Below the pieces are notes generated by a model. That model was not told where the DNA came from and searched no databases. It saw only the letters and a program-made list of their open reading frames with translations. A stretch of DNA of 64,000 nucleotides from Amyelois transitella. Lineage: Eukaryota; Arthropoda; Insecta; Lepidoptera; Pyralidae. The position numbers and the translations under genes were made by a program. The DNA lies in NCBI RefSeq assembly GCF_032362555.1, contig NC_083506.1, positions 4,573,501-4,637,500 on the forward strand. Reading direction: 5' to 3'. This document shows, one piece after another, positions 31,895-43,500 of the stretch (position 1 is the stretch's first letter; the number at the start of each line of letters is the position of its first letter).

Positions 31895-32762
31895 ATGACC
31901 TATGTTTTTGTTTTGTTGATGTGTTTGTTTGCGAGTGTCGCAAGTGCACAAAAGGTGAGTGTTAATTCATTATGTGCCGAACATTAAATCCTATAGCATG
32001 ATTCCACTTGACCAAGTTTAGACGTCCTAAATGATTCAGTAATTCATTTAGACAAGTGGTAGATATTCCCTGAACAGTTAGGAATAAGTAGTGTAGTAAG
32101 CATACAATTTTGAAAAAAATATTTTTGTAATAAATATATTGCCTGCTTTAATTTCGTTGATGTAATTACATTTGAAGCCAAACAAGCCAAAGGTTGACTG
32201 TAAGATAATGTTTTGGGTAAGTTAGTTTTTACACGAATTCCCGTCTGACCTCGTGATGAAAAAAATTATGTGCAGGTTTTCCTCAGCTTATTAGTGTTCA
32301 CCATATTGCACTAAAACCTTGTCAAACTTAAATTTTACAGTTTAGTAGTTGGAGTAAACATTTGGTCTTATTGAATTTATATCATAATTACAGGACTCTC
32401 TTCGCGTCCCTCCAAACATAGTTCAATCAGCATTAAATTGTATGGCTGAGACCGGCGTGAATCCTGATGTTCTTCCCCGACTGGGAAACCCGGCTATATA
32501 CGCCAGGAATGACGACAAAAGGTTGCAAAAATTCATCAATTGTACTTTCAACAAATTGGGGTATGCGAAGAAGAACGGCCGCGTGAGAGTTGAAAAAGTT
32601 GCAGAGTTGCTTCCTAGAGATATTGATAACGAAACAAGATTAGCGCTGAAGAAGGTGGTTGGAGAATGCAATAAAGAAACTGGTGCTGACGCAGCAGAAA
32701 CGACATTCAAAATATTTGGTTGCTTTATCAGGACCTCGCCAATGAAGTTGTCGTTAGCTTAA
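31895..32762 (+). CDS. Minus-C odorant-binding protein 2
   Basis: Exons 31895-31954 and 32394-32762 give 142 residues, again with a phase-0 intron at the end of the signal peptide (MTYVFVLLMCLFASVASAQK). The four cysteines are C36, C70, C112 and C130, set in NCMAETGV, FINCTFNKLGY, GECNKETG and TTFKIFGCF. C2 and C5 of the classic pattern are missing, as in OBP1. The C4-C6 spacing is 17 residues between in both, while the C1-C3 and C3-C4 loops are each three residues longer here. The pair shares orientation, intron position and phase, so it is a tandem duplication, but the proteins have diverged far. A late AATAAA lies at 33058-33063. Confidence 0.9.
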
Positions 32763-33184
32763 TTTGGTTTAATTCTGACTTGTTAGTCTAGATATAACTG
32801 GAAAGCATTTATTACTATATATCCTACAATCAAAAACAATCCAAGCTTATATTTTAAAATTCCCAAGTGAATTTGTTCGTAGGTACATTGTGTGCCAGTC
32901 CCGTTTTTACGTTTGATTTATAAATCTTGCTGAAATAATTTACGAATATTTTAACTTGTAAATTCTAGGTGGAAAAGTATATTATTTATTTCAGACAAAT
33001 ACTTCTTCCATATGATTGATAATAGTTACGTAAGAGTATAAGCTGAAGTAAGTGCATAATAAATAAGTTTGTCGTCCCACAAATAAAAATTATGACATTT
33101 TCACTTAATGGTTTAATTTATTATAATTTATTTAACATATCTTAATTCTAGCTAATTTTATAAATGCAAAATTAAGATTACTTG
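32763..33184. other. 3' region of OBP gene 2
   Basis: AT-rich, probably in part 3' UTR up to the AATAAA at 33058. Confidence 0.4.
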
Positions 33185-33597
33185 TTTGTTGTCTCTTCAC
33201 GCGTTATTTTCTTCTTCCTGGCTATAATCCCAGTTGCATCTTCACTACTCTTGAGAGGAGCCTAGGATACTCGTAAGCCCTTGACCAGGGATCTTTGATT
33301 GGGTGAGTCGGGTTTTAGACGAAGCGACTCCCATCTGACTTCCGCAATATTTGCAGGGGAACCTAATGCGTACTGGATCATATGGTCCCACATCCAGTTG
33401 CAAGAATGTGCCCGTTTCCTCACCATGTTTTCCCACATCGTAAGACTATCGGTCAGTATGTAAACTAATATAAGTTATGTACTTCGAAAATAGTCACTGG
33501 TACATGGCCGCGGTATGATTCGAACTGGCTGCCTTTATGCACAAACGCGTTTTAACCAGGCACCTTACCGATTCGACCATTGACGCTCTTCACGCGT
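33185..33597 (-). repeat. tRNA-headed SINE, GCGACTCCCAT family
   Basis: The head on the minus strand has GGTCGAATCGGTAAGGTGCC (A-box region) and AGTTCGAATCA (B box) at about 33517-33585. The body contains GCGACTCCCATCTGAC and AACCATGTTTTCC-like blocks shared with 5970-6180, and a scrap at 55375-55410. Confidence 0.65.
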
Positions 33598-34280
33598 TAT
33601 CTACTGAATCTAATAACTAATCTTCTTGAAATTTAATTAAGATATATGTGTTAATTATATATGTATATATAATTAAGATTCTGAAAGGAGACATCTTTCA
33701 TTGCGATTAACATGTTTCCTTGCTTAATTCACGCGGGCGAAGCCACGGGTAAAAGCTAGAAAGTCTGCACAAATTCATGAATAAAAATAGTTCATTTAAA
33801 AATGGCAAAAATTCATGGGCAATCTTATTATTTTTTTTACTGACAAATTCCTATCCCAGGGCTCAAAAAGGCTTCTGTTGATTCGACTTTTAAAATTTGA
33901 GAAAAATAGCCGATGTTTTTTGCCACATGAGCAGAATGAGACAAGATACAACATTTTAAAATTAATATTGCATATCTTAGATAGCTAGGCGTCGATATCA
34001 ATTACCAATCGGCATTGTATTGACAGAATTACATAATTGGTTACGTGATATCATCATTAATGGCCTGGTGCAGCTTCTGTAAAGTTCAGCAAATATATCA
34101 ATGTGGATAATTGTGGTAAAAGGTAAAAGGAGAATAATGTGTGTAATGCAAACGTTGTTTCTTGTTTGCTAGTATTTATAAAGATTAAATTTCTAACATA
34201 TATTTTTTTAATTACAACATGTGCACAATGTTATGTTAATATAAATAATACGAAAAAGGATTAATTTAACTAAAAGTTTG
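33598..34280. other. Spacer between OBP2 and the cyclase
   Basis: A short LINE-tail end (CACGCGGGCGAAGCCACGGG) lies at 33731-33750; otherwise AT-rich. Confidence 0.35.
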
Positions 34281-34303
34281 TACAAATTTATTTTTGTCAA
34301 CAC

Positions 34304-34309
34304 TTTATT
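34304..34309 (-). terminator. Candidate polyadenylation signal of the cyclase
   Basis: AATAAA on the minus strand, 229 bases after the stop; another candidate is at about 34288. Confidence 0.4.
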
Positions 34310-34537
34310 TACACTTTTTTCATCTATTGTATTCACCCACATAAAATACAAATATGTAGTTTAAACCTTACCCAATTGAAGTTCAAAATTCTTGTATATT
34401 TTATAAATACATAAACTGTTAATTGACAACGAACATTCTCTAAAAAATCAGATTCTGTAGTACATGTAATTAAATTTCACAATGGAAGATCTCCAGAAAC
34501 GTTATTAATTGAACTAAATATAAGAAAGAAAGCAGTC

Positions 34538-37500
34538 TTATAAACGAGTTTCTATAATTTCAGTGTATGTTGAATCACGAGGTGTTTCAAAGGCATCTGA
34601 GGAGTCCACGTCTATTGGAGTAACAGTTCTGCTTAGACTGATATCGTCATGTACAGACAAACCTCCATTGCGAACTGAGTATTGTGATTTAGTACCAAAT
34701 GTTTCTGAGTCTGATGAGACATCTTCATCAACACTATTTCGAGCTGAATAATAAGCAGTAAAGTCCTTTTTACAATAGTCACTGCTACGTTTCTTTCTGA
34801 CCAGGTTATAATTTTCATCTAACGGCACGAAGTATGTTTTTATGTACCCAGCTCCCTTAACGAATGTTTCCCCTCTAAAACTTGTCAAAATACCGCATTC
34901 ATCCAATATGAAAGCAGTATTTTCTGTAACCTGTAAGAAGTTCATTAAAATTTTAAATGTTGAAAGCATATGTATTATAGCTCTTTGGTAAACTCCGGAT
35001 AAAAATATAGAAATAGCGTACAACAACATTTGAATCAAAACATTATTATAACTGATCAATAAATCGTAAAGAAGTTCAAATAAAATAAAATAAAAATAGT
35101 TTTATCATAGACGTAAGCGTACTTGAATTTTACCAGTCTCCCCTGTAGAATCCATTCTAGACGCCATATTGACTGCATGGCCCCATATATCATAAAGTGG
35201 CTTAGACGATCCAACTACACCTGCTGCTACTTCTCCATTTGATATCCCTGAAAGAAAAAAAAAAAGTTATAGAAAGGCATGTTGCTTTTCAAAGATATAC
35301 CAGTAATGACTTTAAAAAATTAAAACGTTGTGATTTACCGATTCTTAGATTTAATCCTTCAAAATTCTGAAACGAACTTCTGTTAAAGTCTTGCAATTTC
35401 ATCATCATTGCAGCTGCAAACTCCACCATAGTCATCACTAATGCTCGATTGTAAAGCGTGTTAGGGCCCAGTTTAGAATGGGTTGATGTTGAATCAAAAG
35501 AATTTCTTCTATTGGGATCTAAACCACATGCGGCCATGTAGGTCCATCCGGCCATCTTAATTTTTTCTACTTTGTATGTTGAAGTTCCCGTCATTAATAA
35601 CTGAAAATAAAATGATATATTATGTACAAAATTAAATTATTAATATTTTTTTTGCTAATAATTCGTGTTTTATGGCGATATAGTCTCAAATTAATTTTAT
35701 GATTTTGAATCCTATAAAAATTTTGTTGTCCGTAAAGTGGATCAATGAATCCGGTTGACGCTATAAAGACGGGCTAGTGAAATAGCTGTCCAAAAATATG
35801 ATGTTATGTTGGAGATACTTACTCGATCAAAATCAGAAATGACGCTATCTAGCATGCTAAGAACAATTTTGTCACTGAGATCGGCATCATCTTCCATACC
35901 AAGCTTGTAGTCAGTGAGTGAAGCGAACATTACCGCAACATTGTCATATTTCTCGTAATACAACTCATCAAGAGATCTGTTTAGGTTCAAATAAACTTGT
36001 ACTAAAATATAAAAAAATGTTAGTCATGACAATCGTAAAGTAACAATCAAATTCTATTAAATTATTACACAAAATTATATAAAAACCGAAGAATGTACAA
36101 TCTTGTTGGGTACAAAAAGGAATACATTATAAATAATATAAAACATTTGAAACTTACCAACGTGAGCAGGTAATATGTTTTCCAACAACATATTATTGAC
36201 TTTCAACATTGTTTCAGCCTCATGCTGCTCCTCACTCAGCTGTGTTTGCCACAAATGATCCAATCTGTTCCTATACTCTGTCGTTCTATCAATAAAGTAT
36301 AGAGTGACTGTTATGAAAACAACGGACAGTGTATGGGACACCCTTGGATCCAAACCTACATTCCAGGTTATATCTGATGCAAAAAGCGAAGTCTTTATTT
36401 CCCAAACAACCCATAAGTAGAAGACAGTCATTCCACCAGCGACAATCCATTTGAAGATAAAAAAGACTCTACTAAATAAAAAATTAAGCAGCAAAGCCAA
36501 ACCCCAACATTGAGTCACGTGCTAAAATAAAAACGAATTATAAGTAATAACAAATATACTTTAGCTAGATTTGTGAAGTATGTATAATGATGATAACTTG
36601 ATAATTTTATTGAACCTAGTTTTGCAACAAGGCCTGATCAATGTTTGATATGATTTAAAAAAGATAATTACCCACGAAGACACGCAGTTTGATAGCACTG
36701 TATGTGTTATAGGGTCTACTTCAACTTCTGAGCATCCGATGACATTCACAATAGATGTTGCGGAGAGTCCAAAACTGATAATTAAATACATTGCAGTTCT
36801 CAACTTGGCTGATTTTATTATTTTAACTGAAGTGTCGTAAATAGATCGCAAAAACTGATTTCTCGGTTCCTCTATACCTCTAAAGGCAGTCCATATGAAA
36901 TGAAACCAAGTCAAGGGCTGTATAGCTAGTAAAATGAATACAAATAGTGCAAACAGACACCACGTGTACCATTGGAATCCTTTGAACCTGAAAATAATTT
37001 TTTTAAGCAACGGAATGTTTGGAAAGTCATAATTTTGTTACAGTTTGTCATTTGCATGACCTACGAAAATTTAGATCATTATCAAAGAAGGCTCACCAGT
37101 TAGTCGTAAGACCATTGATCAATAACAACAGAATAAGTATTATAAGACAACACGTTATATAGTATTTGAATAGAGGATCTGGTAACATTAGAAATGCTTT
37201 CTCCATTTTAAAGTCTTTGTACATCAAAGAAAATCTATTTAGCCTAGATTCCTTTTTATATTGATCTCTGAAAACAAGAATATTTTTAATTTATTAGGTT
37301 ATAGCATAAGATATACGAAGGTAATTTTAGTATAAAAATATGTATTGTTAACATTATCTTACTTTCCATTAGTCATATCCTCAATTTCTTGCGTCATTTG
37401 AGCATCGGCTGCCTTTAGCATTTGCTGATATTCCACCAGGTTTTCGTCCATAAATGACGTCGTCCTTCGAAAATTAGAGGTTCTCCTTTCCGATCGCTAC

Positions 37501-40500
37501 TGAAATTATAAAGAAGATTGAAAAGTATTACAATTTTACTTAAACATTAAAGACAATAATTCAAATGAGAAATAATTTGGGACTTACTCTAGTAGAAGTT
37601 TTGGTCAAAAGTTTGTTTAAGCCAACGGATGCTCTTCTGAATGGTTTGTATTCTTGCGCCTAAAATCAGTGATGAATCAACATTATTAGATCTTACATCT
37701 TACACACGAATAATTCTTAAAATTTACATAAGTAAGCTTCTAAGAGAAAAATAGGCCGGCAAAGATAAAAAGATAAATACAGCGAATATAATTTCCATTA
37801 ATTTGTAACTTATTTATATAATATTTGTAACTTAATTATAATCAAAGTGTCATTGTGTTGTACCGCCTACTAAATTATAATAAGCAAATATTTAAACTTA
37901 CTCGCATAGGTCTTGACAGCAGATAAGTCTCTAGCTTATGTTTAGTTATAAACTCATCGCTTTGCGAAGCAAAATTAGGTTCAATTATGTATTCCCTAGC
38001 AACATCTATTAAATGCTCAAGTGTTTGTTTCGTCACATGTACTTTACTGAAAAAAGATTAAAGTCATTTATTCGTTAATAATTGGCTAACATTTTCTGCA
38101 ACTGCTATAAGTTTCTTTCTTTTATCTATTACGAGTATTCGAATTGACGGCAAATTGCAATAAATACTTATTTGCCAAGATATTGTGGCTTTGAAAACTG
38201 TAGCAAAATAAATAGCACCTGATCTTCCATACACGAAAGAATAGGGTATTAATATTCACTTATTTGACCACCTTACCCCGCTTGACCCGTAGATTCCATT
38301 TTGCTGGCTATTGTGACATCTTTGGACCATATATCAAACTGCCATTTTCTTATGCCAATGAGACCACTAAGTATTCTTCCTGAATGGACACCTATCCTCA
38401 TATCTATGTTGAGTGACCGTTTTTCTCTGAAAAGTTAATTAATTATATTATAATCATAAATGTATGACTGATGACAACGTTCAAATTTCAGCAGTAAAAT
38501 TCGGAATATATAATAATATGCTAATGCTACGAACATTTGTTTTGAAGAATTTTCTTTTAAGATCTTATTTATTGAGTACAATGAGAATTAAATTTTGATA
38601 TATATAATAATATGCTAGTGCTACGAACATTTGTTTTGAAGAATTTTCTTCTAAGATCTTATTTATTGAGTACAATGAGAATTAAATTTTGATTATCGAA
38701 ATTCAATATAAACCACTGCACGGTCTCTAAAACTATGAAGCTTTATAGATACCTGACGTCCTTAATAATGTAAATCATTTCTAAACCCAAATCGACGCAG
38801 TTTTTGGCGTGATGAGCTGTAGGTTTTGGTATTCCACTAACGCAGTAATAGCAATCTCCCAAGAATTTAATTCTTAAAACGTCTTGTTCCTATAAAGTAA
38901 GAGAAGGAAACTACTATTTAGCATTCCTTTACTTTTGAAATCAAGTGAATCTGATTTTTCGTGAGTTACAATATCAGAAAGCCTTATTATTAAACTTCGA
39001 ATAGACCTCGTTCTTGTTAAATATCAATTTTATCAGTAATAAACACTGAAGTTGGATTAAAAGGATTATCGACATGAATCAGAAATCACATGTAATGAGC
39101 AATTGATACGCATAGTCTTAAATGTCGAGAGCTAGGTATATTTCGTTTAAGTAACATGTAGTCAATATGCCAATTCTTAGAAATTAAAGAAACATTGGTT
39201 TTCTTTTGAAATAACATTTAACTAATAATAATATTTCCCATGTTTCAGAAGGTACACATTATATTGAAGGTCATATTGATCTGTAGTAAATTCATAACTA
39301 AATAAACACTACTAATGAAGGTATTATAAAAAAACTGTTTTTGTTTCAAAGTCTACACATAGCCAACAATCTTAAAAAGACTGTCCACTGACGTCCACGT
39401 TCAGCTAGCGTATGGCTTAATGAATTGAGATTGTTGAAAAAAAAAAATTGTTTCCAAATTGGTTCAAACCTCAGAGGCCTCATCGAATCTTCCAAATAGT
39501 TCGTTGAGCAGTTCCACCATACGAAGTGGAGACAGAGTAGTAGAGATCATTGTATAATTCACGACGTCTGCGTACAAAATGCTCACATTATCATGCTCTT
39601 CGACGTATCGTTCACTGAAAAAAATGTTTTGATCTATGTAATATAAAATGCTAAGTGACCCTTTTGGGGTAATCTCCTCTTCAAGGCACTCACAGATAAT
39701 GAAGATATCAGAATAAAATTTTGTAAATATGGATTCGGGGAAGTCCTCATTGCTGTATATTTGAATAAAATGTTATCAATCATATGCGAATTAAATTCTA
39801 AATGATTGATTCATAAGTAGAATTTGATTAATATGATTAATTATTTCCTCCACTCGGAATCAATAATAGTTCCAACATAAACACAGTTCTCACATAGATG
39901 AGGGGTACATGGGGGATACATGATAAATTCATGCTTATTATATTATACGGAGGTGTTTTTAAATTTATGTTTCTAAAAATAAACTCTAAAACTAATTTGA
40001 CATTTTGTGTAGAAGACTACACTTTTAAAAGTGACTTGAGCTTTATTGATTTCTAAAAAATCCTACAGGAACTTCCGAAGGTTTTTGAATCATACTATGA
40101 AATACTTACTTAAAAGATTTTATGCTCTGCGTCAAATTGTGAGATTGCAACCTCAAATAAATAGTTCTGACGTCTTGTCTTACTTTAGAAACAATGTGTT
40201 CTGGAAGTATACTCAGCATAAGACGTTCCTGAAAAAAAAAAGCAATTGGAAGTAACGCAAATGGATATTTTATTTATTATTTTTTTTATATTATGTTTTG
40301 TACGTTACAGATATTCTTTTTTGTGCATTTTGATGAAATATGTGGAGATTTTTGTAAATTTTTAGCAATGGTTTTTACTTATAATTTATATTAACTTTTG
40401 ACGAAGCATCTTGCTGAATAATTGTTGGTAAAGAACTTATGTGACATGTGATGCTTATAACGGGATATTGAACTTCAATTTCTTTTATTTCATATTTTAT

Positions 40501-43500
40501 TTTGGTTAACTTTTTGCTTCTTGAAGACACCCAGCACAAGAAGTTATTACTTTAATTTCTTCTGTGCTCTTTTCTCTATTTTCTTTACATCTTTTTATTT
40601 CAAATTATCTTTGAGTGGAGTCATTGCCTGTCATTTTCTTTGATTAACTCACCTCTTGGTCTCTGACGAACTTCAATCGCAGCGTACTCTCTACACAAGC
40701 CCGCCTGTCTAGGAATGACCTCCTTGTTACAATTTCATTCATCAGCCTAAAGTAGGTGCCCATTAAGTTGACCCCAATCATGTATATGATGTCCGAGGAT
40801 ATCTGAAAAATATAAATAATGAAACAAGTGTCTCAACAGTCCGCGTCCTGATTTAGACTTACGCGGCGTGCTGGCTGCTGACTTCGTGTAAAAACTTGAC
40901 TTACCCAATCCACGATCATGGTTAAAGGGCATACACGGCCTCCTCTCCAGAGAGGTAATGATGTAACCAGGACTTGTTATGATTATCCGCTATAAAAGGA
41001 TTTTGGATTATTGCCATATCATGGCGATAATTCAAAGTCCTTTTATAGCCTTATATATTTCAAAGCTCCCCATCAAATAGCTTATAAGTTAAGGTTAGTA
41101 AAAAGAGTCATTCTAACCCTTACCACGACCCCAATCTGGGGGTCTCCGGCATAAGTGAAAAGTGCGATGATGAGGATGTAGACCGTGCTTACGAGAACTC
41201 CAAGTAATATACACATAAAGTTGTTCCTCAAGGGTAGAAATATGTAAATAGATAACAGCGCCATCGTGGAGTAGGCCGGGCGTAAAGCGAAACCTTCATT
41301 GGCGCTGTATATCGGGACAGCCACATCTAAAAGAATACTTATCTGATTAAACATTGTAATAAATAAATAAATATAAACGGGACTTAAATAAAAACATTGT
41401 TATCTTTATAATTATTTTAAAAATGGTTAAAGTATCTATAAAAAAGGGTGACAAACAGATTCATTTCCTACTATCTCATGTACCAATGGCTCTTTCTTTC
41501 TACTGAGTGATGTTTTATAGTTTGATTGCTATTATAGATTGCTGCTGAGTGGTATTTACTCTTACGGTAAGGGAAAATATAATGAGGAAACCTACATATT
41601 CAGATAACTGGATGTCTAACTATCCTACTAATGCTTCATGCCTCACCAAATTGTAACCTTTTTTATTAAGTTATTTAACAAATAAAGCTATTTAAGAATC
41701 TAAGTTCTTGGTCTTGTCCTCTGTAATATGGATTGATGTGGGATTCTATTTTTATTTGGTATTCATTTCAAAACTGATAAGTAAAAACGCTAATTTCTTA
41801 AACTCACCAGTAACCACGAGATCAAGAGTTATGACGACAGTGACCAAAATTGGCATCCAAAACCACTTTTTTCTTAATGGATCATAAAAACATTTCCAAA
41901 CGGACAGTATAGGTATTGATATTCTCAAGATATACATTCCCATGGATAGGTATGTAGATTGTGACTGTGCATCCTGAAAAAGAAGTAAATAAATTTGCTT
42001 TCATACGAAGCGAGGCGATGTAAGAACTTGGTGTGTGCTAGCCGCTTGTCATTTCGCGTAGATTATAATAATTATTCAAGGAAAAGTAATATAATTTAAG
42101 TAAAGTTACTTACAAGATTTAAATAATTAAAGTATTAGAATTAAAGTTATATCAGGTCAAATTAGCGGGCGGCGGGCTGACCCTGTCACAAATAACCAGT
42201 ATCAAATTGGTGCCGTTTCATTTTATTTCAAATTGTATGACCACGCTACACTACTCACTTGTTTTTGTATTTCAAAAATAGAAACTAATTGGTCAAAATA
42301 TCTATAGAAAATAGACGATAAGACTAACTGATTGACTAATAAATTTTCCCGGAACTCGTAAATTTGTAGGATTCTTCGTTTGACGCGGGCGTGATCTAGT
42401 AACGTATCGTTCTTTTTATGATATCAAACTGTAAAATAAAACCTTTGTTACTATTTTTAAAAAATTATTAGTAGTTTTTTATTTAATAGTAAGGTATTAA
42501 ATTTAGATCTGTCATAATCAATCGACATTATTTTGTAGATAGCAAAAAGTACCTGATAGTGGAGATTACCTTATATCCGGCAACAAAGCCGAAAGGCAGG
42601 AAAAATTCCTATTATCAAATTTTATGATGGTTTAATTTCGAAGAATCAGAATTAGTGAAAAAACAGAGTATTAACTAGTGTTTAAAAAATTTAAGGGTTG
42701 TTCTTTAGAAAGCGTCGGTAGTGATGTTAAAACCATACCCAAAATAAGTTCTTAATATTGTTTATAGTTTATGCTATTTTCAACTATATAAGAATGTTTT
42801 TTCATAAGTAGGCTTAGTGATATCAACTTACCTCTGAGTATGTAGAAATGATAACCAAAACAATGTGAATCGTAGAAAATGTTACAAGTAATGTGATATA
42901 AATATAAATTAATGTTTCTCTTAATTTATCGTCGTATTTTCTATACAACCCTTCCAGATCTTTTTGATCAAACTGATCCTGAAAAAAAGGGATTCATCAA
43001 ATCAAATTATATTCATTTGCAAATACAGGTAATAATTATTGTGCGAATGGTAATAATTTTTTAATCATTTTAATATGTACGAGACATTGTTTCAGTTTTT
43101 GGTTGGTTTTTCCAACTATTATCACAGTTGAAGGAAATATTTCCCATAATGAACTTATTGTTAGCCATTTAACAATAGATAAGTTACTGTCGATTCGTTT
43201 GAAAACACTAACAAAATGACATGATTCACTTGTAATTTACGCAACCGAATCGGAGCGGAGATGCGAAAACATGCCTAAACGCCAATTTATGTGACTTTAG
43301 TGCGGCGTTCGATTTCCTGTGAATTACCGCGACTGTTGAATGACACGAGGCCTACAGCCGCAGCGCCACATTGTTCCATACAAATTAGAGCCATTTGGGA
43401 ATCCTAATGCGTGCCGCGTTTCTGAATGTGAATTTTGAAAATTTACGCCAACGGGCTCTCGTGGTTGCGGCGAATCCATTTCTATTGTCAATGATGTTTT

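Noticed and set aside
37497-37499. In-frame TAG in the cyclase as evidence of a pseudogene
   Set aside because: A second AG three bases later restores the frame, and all other exons and catalytic residues are intact.
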